Part shown: positions 26,648 to 34,511 of the stretch, in pieces | How the letters are laid out: each line of letters begins with the position of its first letter | Position numbering within the stretch: position 1 is the stretch's first letter | DNA from: Actinomadura rubteroloni | GTDB taxonomy: Bacteria > Actinomycetota > Actinomycetes > Streptosporangiales > Streptosporangiaceae | Direction of reading: 5' to 3' | DNA: 64,000 nucleotides | NCBI RefSeq assembly: GCF_002911665.1 | Contig: NZ_MTBP01000001.1 | Coordinates: 496,001 to 560,000 of the forward strand | Program-made: the position numbers and the translations under genes | Notes under the pieces: generated by a model | Seen by the model: only the letters and a program-made list of their open reading frames with translations | What the model was told of the DNA's origin: nothing | Database searches by the model: none

Positions 26648-27120
26648 GGCGTCTCCTCCCCCGAACGGACGAACCGGGCACGCAACCGTTACGGACGGTA
26701 GAAAGCCGCTGTTACGTGAATGTGACCCCTGAGTCGGGTGCCCTGTTACATCCGCCCAACCACCGGCCTGGGCGGTTGTGAGATCCCGCCGACGAAACGG
26801 TCCGCGGTGGCCGGATACGGCCGGACGGCGGTCAGAATCCGGTGCCGGACGGGCGAGCGGAGACCCGCTCCCGAGCCATAGAGGTTCGCCGGATTCATCA
26901 CCGATCGGGTGGTTCAGGGCGAGAGTCCAGCATGCCACTGCGTACCTACCGGAACAGGCGATCGGCCCTGGTGTGACTGCATTCACCCGCAGGTCCGTAC
27001 ACTGGTCACCTGGGGTCATGGCGGCCGACGGCCCGGACGGGCGACGCCCCGCCGGGCGAGGGTCCCCCTCTCGTCCCGCGACCGCGGCGCGCCGCGTCCC
27101 CTGGTCTTTCACGTACGCGG
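26648..27120. other. Long divergent regulatory region between nitrate reductase and crp
   Basis: About 470 bases free of any supportable gene (520 up to the crp start). Short open frames on the plus strand here run into crp but lack binding sites. It holds the GlnR-like motifs on the nitrate-reductase side and the Crp-like site next to crp, annotated separately. Confidence 0.6.
26688..26754 (-). promoter_or_regulatory. Candidate GlnR boxes upstream of nitrate reductase
   Basis: Three GTTAC motifs occur at 26688, 26711 and 26745. The middle one reads GTTAC-6-GTGAC, close to the half-site pair of actinobacterial GlnR boxes (GTnAC-6-GaAAC). Spacings of 23 and 34 are close to two and three helical turns, as expected of multi-site GlnR operators. 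They lie 40-100 bases upstream of the GTG. GlnR control of assimilatory nitrate reductase is established in actinomycetes; binding here is inference. Confidence 0.5.
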
Positions 27121-27136
27121 TGGGACGTACGTCACA
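27121..27136 (+). promoter_or_regulatory. Candidate Crp-binding site at the crp promoter
   Basis: TGGGACGTACGTCACA matches the Crp consensus TGTGA-6-TCACA except at one arm position, with a palindromic CGTACG core. It ends 31 bases before the crp GTG and just before a TATGTA (27139-27144) that could serve as -10, a position suited to autoregulation. Confidence 0.55.
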
Positions 27137-27167
27137 CTATGTATGCAGGTGTTGGAGGAGGAGAAGC

Positions 27168-27854
27168 GTGACCGACCGCGACGTGGACGTCCTGAGCCGA
27201 GCCCCGCTGTTCGAGGCGCTCGACGAGCAGGGCGCCAAGGCGCTGCGCGCTAACGTGACCGAGGTCCGGCTCGCCCGCGGTCAGACCCTCTTCAACGAGG
27301 GTGAGACCGGCGACCGGCTCTATGTGGTGCTCGAAGGCAAGATCAAGCTCACCCGCACGGCTCCGGACGGCCGGGAGAACCTGCTGAGCGTCCTCGGCCC
27401 GAGCGAGATGTTCGGCGAGCTGTCCCTGTTCGATCCCCGGCCGCGCACGGCCAGCGCGATCGCCGTCACCGAGTGCCGCCTCGCGGGTCTCGGCCACGAC
27501 GACCTGCGTCCCTGGCTGACCGGCCACCCCGAGGTCGCGGTGCAACTGCTGCGCGCCCTCGCCCAGCGGCTCCGCAAGACCAACGACGTCATGGCCGACC
27601 TGGTCTTCACCGACGTGCCCGGCCGGGTCGCCAAGGCCCTGCTGGACCTCGCCGAGCGGTTCGGCCAGCCGTCGGAGGCGGGGCTGCACGTCCACCACGA
27701 CCTCACCCAGGAGGAACTGGCGCAGCTCGTCGGCGCGTCCCGGGAGACCGTGAACAAGGCCCTCGCCGACTTCGCGCAGCGCAACTGGCTGCGGATCGAG
27801 GCGCGCGCCGTCGTCATCCTCGACATCGAACGGCTCCGCAAGCGGTCCCGCTGA
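27168..27854 (+). CDS. crp: cAMP receptor protein, Crp/Fnr-family regulator
   Basis: A 228-residue global regulator. The N-terminal cyclic-nucleotide-binding domain contains GDRLYVVLEGKIKL and the phosphate-binding cassette FGELSLFDPRPRTASA; the C-terminal winged helix contains DLTQEELAQLVGASRETVNKALADF. Length and sequence pattern closely match mycobacterial Crp (Rv3676) and Streptomyces Crp, including LIFTDVPGRVAK-like VFTDVPGRVAK. It binds TGTGA-6-TCACA sites and controls carbon metabolism, development and respiration genes. The GTG at 27168 follows GGAGGAGGAG. It is convergent with the MBL gene across a strong terminator. Confidence 0.95.
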   Translation: MTDRDVDVLSRAPLFEALDEQGAKALRANVTEVRLARGQTLFNEGETGDRLYVVLEGKIKLTRTAPDGRENLLSVLGPSEMFGELSLFDPRPRTASAIAVTECRLAGLGHDDLRPWLTGHPEVAVQLLRALAQRLRKTNDVMADLVFTDVPGRVAKALLDLAERFGQPSEAGLHVHHDLTQEELAQLVGASRETVNKALADFAQRNWLRIEARAVVILDIERLRKRSR

Positions 27855-27858
27855 CGGT

Positions 27859-27885
27859 CCGGGAGCCGCACGCGGCGGCTCCCGG
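27859..27885. terminator. Bidirectional hairpin terminator between crp and MBL gene
   Basis: Perfect 11-bp arms CCGGGAGCCGC (27859-27869) and GCGGCTCCCGG (27875-27885) with a 5-base loop lie in the 37-base gap between the two convergent stops. No U-tract follows, as is common in actinomycetes. Confidence 0.8.
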
Positions 27886-27891
27886 GAACGG

Positions 27892-28671
27892 TCAATCGCG
27901 TTCGGCCAGGTAGTCGAGCTGCGCTTGGACCGTCCATTCGGCGATCGGCCACAGTTTGCGGTCGATGTCGCCGTAGACGTGCGCGACGACCTCCCCGGCG
28001 GTCGTCGCGCCCGCCGCGACCGCCTTCCGCACCTGCGCGAGGCGTTCCCTGCGGTGCCGGATGTAGTAGTCGATCGTTCCGGCGGGGTCGGCGAGCAGCG
28101 GCCCGTGGCCGGGCAGCATCGTCCCGATCTCCTCGGCCGCGACGAGGTCCCGCAGCCGCTCCAGCGTGCGCAGGTAGTCGCCGAGGCTGCCGTCCAGCAC
28201 GGGCGTGCCCCGGCCGAGGACGGTGTCCCCGGTCAGCAGCGCGCGGTCGGCGGGCAGCCAGAACGCGACCGAGTCGTCGGTGTGGCCGGGGACGGCCACG
28301 ACCCGCAGCTCCAGCCCGCCCGTGGTGATGACGTCGCCGTCCGCCAGGCCCTCGGCGCCGTGCCGGTGCGCCGGGTCGACGGCCCGCACGCCCGCCCCGG
28401 TCAGCCTCGCGAACTCCCCGGCGCCCTCGGAGTGGTCGGGGTGGCGGTGCGTGATCAGGATCGCGCCGACGCGTCTGCCCTGCTCCTTGACGGTGTCGGC
28501 GATCCGGCGCAGGTGGACGCCGTCGTTCGGGCCGGGATCCACGACGACGACCTCGGCGGCGCCGGGCTCGGCGATGATCCAGGTGTTGGTGCCGTCCAGC
28601 GTCATCATGGAGGGGTTGGGCGCGAGGACGCAGGTCGTCCGCTCGGTTCCCGTCCCGTCGATCTCGCTCAT
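27892..28671 (-). CDS. MBL-fold metallo-hydrolase
   Basis: A 259-residue metallo-beta-lactamase-fold protein of the glyoxalase II/LACTB2 type. Metal ligands are visible in THRHPDHSEG (His-x-His-x-Asp-His), VPGHTDDS (His), LTGDTVLGRG (Asp) and LPGHGP (His). SMMTLDGTNTWII at the N-terminus is typical of the actinobacterial subgroup, and the C-terminal winged-helix-like segment follows. The start is uncertain: ATG28671, ATG28680, or a GTG at 28803 that overlaps the NUDIX stop as GTGA and would add 44 residues. The last option would couple it to the NUDIX gene. Possible activities are thioesterase, RNase or glyoxalase-like hydrolysis. Confidence 0.85.
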   Translation of the reverse strand: MSEIDGTGTERTTCVLAPNPSMMTLDGTNTWIIAEPGAAEVVVVDPGPNDGVHLRRIADTVKEQGRRVGAILITHRHPDHSEGAGEFARLTGAGVRAVDPAHRHGAEGLADGDVITTGGLELRVVAVPGHTDDSVAFWLPADRALLTGDTVLGRGTPVLDGSLGDYLRTLERLRDLVAAEEIGTMLPGHGPLLADPAGTIDYYIRHRRERLAQVRKAVAAGATTAGEVVAHVYGDIDRKLWPIAEWTVQAQLDYLAERD

Positions 28672-28799
28672 TTCACCCATCCTGCCCGACGCGGCGTCCG
28701 GCGAGCGGAACGGGTTCCAGCCGATCCGCTCCAGGTGCCGCAGCGCCGACGTGCCCGCGAGCAGCAGCGCGGCCTCATGGAGAAGTGGGCGGCGGCGCC

Positions 28800-29621
28800 T
28801 CACGCGTCCGGCAGGACGAGATAGGGATCACCGTCGATGATCTCGGCGCGCGGCTCGTACGGGACGACCGTCCGGGACGCGGCCAGGACGTCCGCGACCG
28901 CCTGGAACTCCGCCAGCTCGGCCAGCGTCGCGAGGGTCGGCGGCAGCATCGGCCACTCGCCCGCCAGCGCGCGCTCGGCGGCCTCGTCCGGACGCGCCCA
29001 CACCGCGTGGTCGGACTCGGTGGACACGTCCCGCGCCCGCTGCCCGGCCGGCATCGCCGCGACGAAGAACCGCGTGTCGTAGCGCTTCGGCTCGACGGCC
29101 GGGGTGATCCAGTGGCCCCACGGGCGCAGCAGGTCCGACCGCAGGACGAGCCCGCGCCGCGTGAGCAGGCCCGCCAGCGACACGGACCGGTTCAACAGGG
29201 CCTGCCGGTCGGTCTCCCAGCCGGGGCCGCAGGTGTCGTCCACGACCGCGTCGGGGGCCGGGCCGGCGAGCAGGACGAGCGACTCCTCGAACGTCTCGCG
29301 CACCGCCGCGCAGACCAGTTCCCGCGCCAGGCCGTCGTCCGCGCGGAACGCGGCGCCCCACTCCGCCGGGGACGGCCCGGCCCAGGCGAGGTCGGCGTCC
29401 CCGTCGCGCGGGTCCACCGCTCCGCCGGGGAACACGTACGCGCCCGGCGCGAACGCCATCGAGGACACGCGGCGCAGCAGGAACACCTGGAGGCCGTGGC
29501 GGTCGTGGTCGCGCAGGACGGCGACGGTCGCGGCGTCCCGGGGCACGGCGGGCCGCACGCGCCCGGACAGGACGTCCTCGACGCGTCCGCGCATCTCCGC
29601 CGGCAGCCGCACGCCGCTCAC
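28800..29621 (-). CDS. NUDIX hydrolase
   Basis: A 273-residue NUDIX protein with VFLLRRVSSMAFAPGAYVFPGGAVDPRD at the N-terminal side and the catalytic helix AVRETFEESLVLL, giving the RE-x-x-EE core of the NUDIX box. There is an insertion between the Gly-rich strand and the helix, as in CoA-type or NADH-type subfamilies. Substrate unknown. I start it at the GTG at 29621; the spacing from GGAG is short, so the GTG three codons further is an alternative. It lies 56 bases behind RidA and overlaps the extended MBL start, suggesting a DUF4177 - RidA - NUDIX - MBL operon, as in other actinomycetes. Confidence 0.85.
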   Translation of the reverse strand: MSGVRLPAEMRGRVEDVLSGRVRPAVPRDAATVAVLRDHDRHGLQVFLLRRVSSMAFAPGAYVFPGGAVDPRDGDADLAWAGPSPAEWGAAFRADDGLARELVCAAVRETFEESLVLLAGPAPDAVVDDTCGPGWETDRQALLNRSVSLAGLLTRRGLVLRSDLLRPWGHWITPAVEPKRYDTRFFVAAMPAGQRARDVSTESDHAVWARPDEAAERALAGEWPMLPPTLATLAELAEFQAVADVLAASRTVVPYEPRAEIIDGDPYLVLPDA

Positions 29622-29677
29622 CGCTCCACCCCCCGGGTCCCGATCGGCCCCATTCGGGCATACCGAACGCGGTTCTG

Positions 29678-30145
29678 TCAAGCGTCCGGCAGCAGCTCCG
29701 CGATCACCTCGACCTCGACCGGCGCGTCCTTCGGCAGCACGTTCACGCCCACCGCGCTGCGCGCGTGCACGCCCCGCTCGCCGAGCACCGCGCCGAACAG
29801 CTCGCTCGCGCCGTTGACGACCTGCGGCTGCCCGGTGAAGCCCGGCGCGCTCGCCACGAACCCGACGACCTTGACGATCCGGATCCGCTCCAGCCCGCCC
29901 GCCTGCGACCGCAGCGCCGCGAGCGCGTTCAGCGCGCACACCTTCGCCTGCTCATAGGCGTCCTCGGGCGTCACCTCGGCACCGACCTTGCCGGTGACCG
30001 GCAGCTCGCCCTTGACCACGGGCAACTGTCCGGACGTGTAGAGCAGCGAGCCCGTCCGCACCGCCGGCACATAGGCCGCGAGCGGCGCCGCGACCTCGGG
30101 CAGCGTCAGCCCCAGCTCCGCCAGCCGCTCCTCGGCCGTGCTCAC
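29678..30145 (-). CDS. RidA/YjgF-family enamine/imine deaminase
   Basis: A 155-residue RidA-like protein with LYTSGQLPVVKG (strand with substrate-binding residues), ALNALAALRSQAGGLERIRIVKVVGFV and the family C-terminal block ARSAVGVNVLPKDAPVEVEVIAEL. The catalytic Arg of classical RidA (RxxxxxxxLP) is here SAVGVNVLP, so it may belong to an Rid subfamily without deaminase activity. The GTG at 30145 overlaps the stop of the upstream 52-codon gene as GTGA. Confidence 0.85.
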   Translation of the reverse strand: MSTAEERLAELGLTLPEVAAPLAAYVPAVRTGSLLYTSGQLPVVKGELPVTGKVGAEVTPEDAYEQAKVCALNALAALRSQAGGLERIRIVKVVGFVASAPGFTGQPQVVNGASELFGAVLGERGVHARSAVGVNVLPKDAPVEVEVIAELLPDA

Positions 30146-30300
30146 GACGCCAGCTCGCGCTTGAGGTAGGCGACGAGGTTCTCCGGGTTCGGTCCCGGCA
30201 CGACGGTCACCAGCTCCCAGCCGTCCTGGCCCCAGTTGTCGAGGATCTGCTTCGTCGCGTGCACCAGCAGCGGCACGGTCGCGTACTCCCACTTCGTCAT
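30142..30300 (-). CDS. Small DUF4177-family protein (52 aa)
   Basis: ATG at 30300 opens a 52-codon frame beginning MTKWEYATVPLL and ending AYLKRELAS. The pattern W-E-Y near the start and NWGQDGWELVTVVPG in the middle is the DUF4177 signature (the GW-ELV block). Its stop overlaps the GTG of ridA, strong evidence of translation. Function unknown. It is the first gene of the leftward operon. Confidence 0.85.
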   Translation of the reverse strand: MTKWEYATVPLLVHATKQILDNWGQDGWELVTVVPGPNPENLVAYLKRELAS

Positions 30301-30367
30301 GCCAGCAAGCCTAGAGCCCACGCCGCCTCCGCCCGTCGCGCGCCTGCGCGCCTGCGCGCCTGGCAGT

Positions 30368-31318
30368 TCAGTCGCCCTCGGCGGGCTTGGGCTCGTCGAG
30401 GCCGATGACGGGCGGGACGTCCTCGGGCGACCCGAGGCCGGCCGTGGACTCGGCCGCCTTCGCCAGCTCCCGTTCGGCCTTCGCCAGCCGCGCGGCGAGG
30501 TCGGGACGGCTCTCGGCCTCGCTCTTGGCGACCCCGTCGGGCGCGAACCGGTCGAAGAAGCGCAGGATCTCCACCGGCAGCGGCATGACCAGCGTGCTGT
30601 TCTTCTCCGCCGCCACGTCCACCACGGTCTGGAGCAGGCGGAGCTGGAGCGACGCCGGGTCCTGCGACATGATCTCGGCCGCCGCCGCGAGGCGCTTGGA
30701 CGCCTGGAACTCGCCGTCCGCCGCGATGATCCGGGCCCGCCGCTCCCGCTCGGCCTCGGCCTGCCGCGCCATCGACCGCTTCATGCCCTCGGGCAGCGAC
30801 ACGTCCTTGATCTCGACGCGCTCGATGAGGACGCCCCACGGGTCGCGGGTGATCTCGTCCATGATCCGCCGCAGCCGGGCGTTGATCTTCTCGCGCTCGC
30901 CGAGCAGTTCCTGCATGTCGGTCTGCCCGATGACCGACCGCAGCGACGTCTGGCCGATCTGCGCCACCGCGTACCCGTAGTTCTGGACGTTCACGATCGC
31001 CTTGATCGGATCGACCACCCGGAAGTACACGACCGCGTCGACCCGGACGCTCACGTTGTCCTGCGTGATCCCCTCCTGGCCGGGGACGTTCATCGTCACC
31101 GTCTGCTGGTTGACCTTCTGCATCCGCTCGATGACCGGCACGATCGCCGTGAGCCCCGGCGTCCGCACCGCGCCCGGCCGCAGCCCGCCCGCACGCTGCA
31201 CCTGACCGAAACGGAACACGATTCCGTGTTCGTACTGCTGGACGACGCGGACCGACGAGCCCGCGACGAACAGCCCCACAATGACCACCGCGATCAGTAC
31301 GACCAAGACCACCGTCAT
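30368..31318 (-). CDS. SPFH/band 7 (slipin-like) membrane protein
   Basis: A 316-residue stomatin-like protein: one N-terminal transmembrane helix (VVLVVLIAVVIVGLFVAG), then the SPFH domain (VQQYEHGIVFRFGQV, VPGQEGITQDNVSVRVDAVVYFRV, VQNYGYAVAQIGQTSLRSVIGQ) and a helical tail EAERERRARIIAADGEFQASKRL that mediates oligomerisation. SPFH proteins organise membrane microdomains and assist membrane proteases. No NfeD-type partner is adjacent. It is divergent from the ArsA-like pair. Confidence 0.88.
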   Translation of the reverse strand: MTVVLVVLIAVVIVGLFVAGSSVRVVQQYEHGIVFRFGQVQRAGGLRPGAVRTPGLTAIVPVIERMQKVNQQTVTMNVPGQEGITQDNVSVRVDAVVYFRVVDPIKAIVNVQNYGYAVAQIGQTSLRSVIGQTDMQELLGEREKINARLRRIMDEITRDPWGVLIERVEIKDVSLPEGMKRSMARQAEAERERRARIIAADGEFQASKRLAAAAEIMSQDPASLQLRLLQTVVDVAAEKNSTLVMPLPVEILRFFDRFAPDGVAKSEAESRPDLAARLAKAERELAKAAESTAGLGSPEDVPPVIGLDEPKPAEGD

Positions 31319-31481
31319 GGCGTCACGTCCCTTCCCCGGACGCCGGACGTCCGGTTCGCAGGGTTATCTACCCACGATCGAGGGCACGTGCGCCTTGACC
31401 CGGGACGGTGGCGTCGGCCACCGTGTCAGGAATCACTTGCTTGGTCGGACGGCCGTCCGGAGTCATCGGAGAACAGGCGAT

Positions 31482-32489
31482 ATGGTCGATCGAGTGAGCG
31501 CGAGAGACACCGACTGGGACGGCGTGCGCCTCCACGTCGTCACCGGCAAGGGCGGCACGGGCAAGACGACGGTCGCCGCCGCGCTGGCGCTGGCGCTGGC
31601 CGCCGGCGGCAAGAAGGTCCTCCTGGTCGAGGTCGAGGGACGCCAGGGCATCGCCCAGCTCTTCGACTGCCCGCCGCTCCCCTACGAGGAGCGCCGCGTC
31701 GCGTCCGGCCGGGACGGCGGGGACGTCCACGCGCTCGCCATCGACACCGAAGAGGCCCTCCTCGAATACCTGGAGATGTTCTACAGCCTCAAACGGGCCG
31801 GGAAGGCGATGACCCGGCTCGGCATCGTGGACTTCGTGACCACGATCGCGCCCGGCCTGCGGGACGTCATCCTCACCGGCAAGACCAGCGAGTCGGTCCG
31901 CCGCCGCGCCAAGAACGGCACGTTCCTGTACGACGCCGTCGTGATGGACGCGCCCCCGACCGGCCGCATCACGAAGTTCCTCAACGTCAACGACGAGGTG
32001 TCGGGGCTGGCGAAGGTCGGGCCGATCCGCAACCACGCCGACACCGTGATGAAGGTGGTGCGGAGCCCGGAGACGGCCGTCCACTTCGTCACGCTGCTGG
32101 AGGAGATGCCCGTCCAGGAGACCATGGACGGCATCGCCGAGCTGACCGCCGTCGGCCTGCCCGTCGGCGGCGTGTTCGTGAACATGGAGCACGCGCCGGT
32201 GCTGCCGCCGCAGGTCCGCGCGGACGCGGCCGCCGGCCGGCTGGACCTGGAGGACGTCGAGCGCGGGCTGAAGGCCGCCGGGATCGAGGACGACGCCGGG
32301 CGCGTCGCGGCCGTCCTCGCCGCCGAGGCCGCCGAGCACGCCCGCCGCACCGCGCTCCAGGCCCGCGAGAAGGAACGGCTGGAGACCGTCGACCGTCCGC
32401 GCTACACGCTGCCGCTGCTCGGCGACGGCATGGACCTCGCCGGGCTGCACGTGCTGGCGACCGCGCTGCGCGACCAGGGCGCGGCCTGA
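31482..32489 (+). CDS. ArsA/GET3-like ATPase, first of a pair
   Basis: A 335-residue SIMIBI-class ATPase with the deviant Walker A motif TGKGGTGKTTVAAAL, switch-like DAPPTGRITKF, and FVTLLEEMPVQETMDG. Actinobacteria have two adjacent ArsA-like ATPases upstream of wblA, and this is the first. The biochemical role is not established; anion transport is an unproven family label. I start at ATG31482 because GGAGAA lies eight bases upstream; GTG31494 is an alternative. The second ATPase follows by 17 bases, and the two probably form a heterodimer. Confidence 0.88.
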   Translation: MVDRVSARDTDWDGVRLHVVTGKGGTGKTTVAAALALALAAGGKKVLLVEVEGRQGIAQLFDCPPLPYEERRVASGRDGGDVHALAIDTEEALLEYLEMFYSLKRAGKAMTRLGIVDFVTTIAPGLRDVILTGKTSESVRRRAKNGTFLYDAVVMDAPPTGRITKFLNVNDEVSGLAKVGPIRNHADTVMKVVRSPETAVHFVTLLEEMPVQETMDGIAELTAVGLPVGGVFVNMEHAPVLPPQVRADAAAGRLDLEDVERGLKAAGIEDDAGRVAAVLAAEAAEHARRTALQAREKERLETVDRPRYTLPLLGDGMDLAGLHVLATALRDQGAA

Positions 32490-32506
32490 CCGGAGGAGAC
32501 ACCCCC

Positions 32507-33637
32507 GTGACGACTCGGCCGCTCGACGTGGACGCGCTGCTGGACGATCCGCGCACCAAGATCATCGTGTGCTGCGGCTCCGGCGGCGTCGGCAAGACCA
32601 CGACCGCCGCCGCGCTCGGCGTGCGCGCCGCCGAACGGGGCCGCGACGTCGTCGTGCTCACCGTCGACCCCGCGCGCCGCCTCGCCCAGTCGATGGGGCT
32701 GTCGGAGCTGGACAACAGCCCGCGCCGCATCGAGATCGAGGGCGACGGCGAGCTGCACGCGATGATGCTCGACATGAAGCGCACCTTCGACGAGATCGTC
32801 GAGGCGCACGCCGACCCCGACCGGGCCCGCCAGATCCTGGCCAACCCCTTCTACCAGTCGCTGTCGTCCAGCCTGTCGGGCACGCAGGAGTACATGGCGA
32901 TGGAGAAGCTCGGGCAGCTCCACCGCTCCGGCGCCTGGGACCTCATCGTCGTGGACACGCCGCCGTCGCGGAACGCCCTGGACTTCCTCGACGCCCCCGA
33001 GCGCATGGGCCGCTTCCTGGACGGACGGTTCATGAAGATCCTCGCCGCGCCCGCCAAGACCGGCGGACGGTTCGGCGTGAAGGTCATCAGCGCCGGGTTC
33101 GGCATGTTCACCGGCGCGATCAACAAGGTGCTCGGCGTGCAGCTCCTGCGGGACGTCCAGACGTTCGTCGCCGCGTTCGACACGATGTTCGGCGGGTTCC
33201 GCGAGCGCGCGGAGAAGACGTTCCGGCTGCTCCAGACGCCGGGGACCGCGTTCCTGGTCGTCGCGGCGCCCGAGCCGGACGCGCTGCGCGAGGCGTCCTA
33301 CTTCGTGGACCGGCTGGCACGGGAGCGGATGCCGCTGGCCGGGGTCGTGGTCAACCGCGTGCACGAGGCCGAGGACGTCCTGTCGGCCGCCCGCGCCCAG
33401 GCCGCCGCCGAGACGCTGGAGGACCGGGGCGAGCACGCGGTGACGGCGGCGCTGCTGCGGCTGCACACCGGGCGGATGCAGCTCGCGGCCCGGGAGGCGC
33501 GGCTGCGGGACGGGTTCGCGACGACGCATCCGGCCGTTCCGGTGACGGCGGTCGCGGCGCAGGCCGAGGACGTCCACGATCTGGCGGGATTGCGCCGGGT
33601 GGGCGCCGACTTGGCCGGGCCTTCGTCCGTCGCGTGA
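32507..33637 (+). CDS. ArsA/GET3-like ATPase, second of a pair
   Basis: A 376-residue partner of the preceding ATPase. Its Walker A is CCGSGGVGKTTTAAAL, with Ser where the signature Lys of the deviant motif normally stands, so its nucleotide chemistry may differ from that of its partner. LTVDPARRLAQSMGL and VVDTPPSRNALDFLDAPERM are further family motifs, and the C-terminal region is helical. GGAGGAG lies eight bases before the GTG at 32507. It is convergent with wblA, separated by a long hairpin. Confidence 0.88.
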   Translation: MTTRPLDVDALLDDPRTKIIVCCGSGGVGKTTTAAALGVRAAERGRDVVVLTVDPARRLAQSMGLSELDNSPRRIEIEGDGELHAMMLDMKRTFDEIVEAHADPDRARQILANPFYQSLSSSLSGTQEYMAMEKLGQLHRSGAWDLIVVDTPPSRNALDFLDAPERMGRFLDGRFMKILAAPAKTGGRFGVKVISAGFGMFTGAINKVLGVQLLRDVQTFVAAFDTMFGGFRERAEKTFRLLQTPGTAFLVVAAPEPDALREASYFVDRLARERMPLAGVVVNRVHEAEDVLSAARAQAAAETLEDRGEHAVTAALLRLHTGRMQLAAREARLRDGFATTHPAVPVTAVAAQAEDVHDLAGLRRVGADLAGPSSVA

Positions 33638-33762
33638 CCGCGTGGCCATTTACCAATCAGTAACAACACATTTCACGCGATGTTCGTTTCGTTCCAACGG
33701 GATGATCTTGTGAATGGCCGGAGAAGCCGGTAACACGCCCGTTACGCGTCCGGGAACGGATT

Positions 33763-33803
33763 CGGCCGCGGCACCGTCGTCCGGGACGACGGCACCGCGG
33801 CCG
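33763..33803. terminator. Long two-part hairpin, bidirectional terminator
   Basis: Outer arms CGGCCGCGG (33763-33771) and CCGCGGCCG (33795-33803) enclose, after a CA/CA internal loop, a second stem CCGTCGT/ACGACGG with loop CCGGG. It lies between the convergent ArsA-like and wblA genes. Confidence 0.8.
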
Positions 33804-33875
33804 TATCACCACTGCATCTGAAGACCGGCGGCCCCGCCGACCGGGCGCGCTGCCCGAGGACCGCCGTGACCGCCG

Positions 33876-34187
33876 CTAACTCGCGACCAGCTCCGCCTCC
33901 TCGGCGTCCACCGATCGTTCGTACTCCTCCTTGGCGGTCTCCAGCAGCTCGCGCCACGAACGCACATCCGGACGCCGCCGCAGCAGAGCTCGACGCTCAC
34001 GCTCGGTCATCCCACCCCAGACACCGAATTCGATCCGGTTGTCGAGAGCGTCGGCGAGGCACTCCGTCCGTACGGGGCAACCGCGGCAGATGAGCTTGGC
34101 TCGGTTCTGCGCGGCGCCTTGCACGAACAGGGCGTCCGGGTCCGCGTTACGGCAGGCGGCGCGTGCGGTCCAATCCGTGATCCACAT
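33876..34187 (-). CDS. wblA: WhiB-family redox-sensing regulator WblA
   Basis: A 103-residue Wbl protein. The four cluster-binding cysteines are Cys12, Cys34, Cys37 and Cys43 (C-x21-C-x2-C-x5-C), followed by the GVWGG turn at 55-59 and the basic segment RERRALLRRR used in DNA binding. The segment FVQGAAQNRAK is specific to the WblA/WhiB4 group. WblA in Streptomyces is a repressor of antibiotic production and needed for aerial differentiation; WhiB4 in mycobacteria senses redox stress. The position beside the ArsA pair and the class A PBP supports orthology. The gene is divergent from the PBP across about 320 bases. Confidence 0.95.
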   Translation of the reverse strand: MWITDWTARAACRNADPDALFVQGAAQNRAKLICRGCPVRTECLADALDNRIEFGVWGGMTERERRALLRRRPDVRSWRELLETAKEEYERSVDAEEAELVAS

Positions 34188-34511
34188 CTTGGCCCCACTC
34201 CCCTAGGGTCTCAGTCGATTTGCGCTCCCTGGCCGGACGGGCGCGGACGTCAGGCCGCCAAACGAAAGCCGTGGGGAAGAACTTACGGAAGCGGGGGGCG
34301 ATTCAACAGTCCCCGATGGACCCATTCTCGATATAGCCCACCAGGGCCATACCGCCGGAACGGACTAGTCACCCGCCGCGGACAGGGCGCCCGGAGTCGC
34401 CCTTGACCCTCTACTGGAATGATCTTCAATAAAGGGCTTCGCAGGCCGAATCCCGTGCGCCCCCGCCGGGCCGCCCGGTATGCACCGGTCGTCCCGCGTA
34501 CCCTAGGGTCC
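34188..34511. promoter_or_regulatory. Divergent promoter region wblA / class A PBP
   Basis: About 320 bases with lower G+C than the flanks and no supportable gene. On the PBP side TACCCT (34499-34504) ends seven bases before the GTG, giving a leaderless PBP transcript. On the wblA side a long untranslated leader is likely, as in Streptomyces, but I cannot place its start. Confidence 0.6.

Noticed and set aside
22565..26701. 1378-residue plus-strand open frame opposite nitrate reductase
   Set aside because: Shadow frame; the minus strand carries all cofactor motifs.
30336..30361. Short CGCGCCTG-type tandem repeat
   Set aside because: Three units in a G+C-rich spacer between two genes; too short and simple to call a functional repeat.
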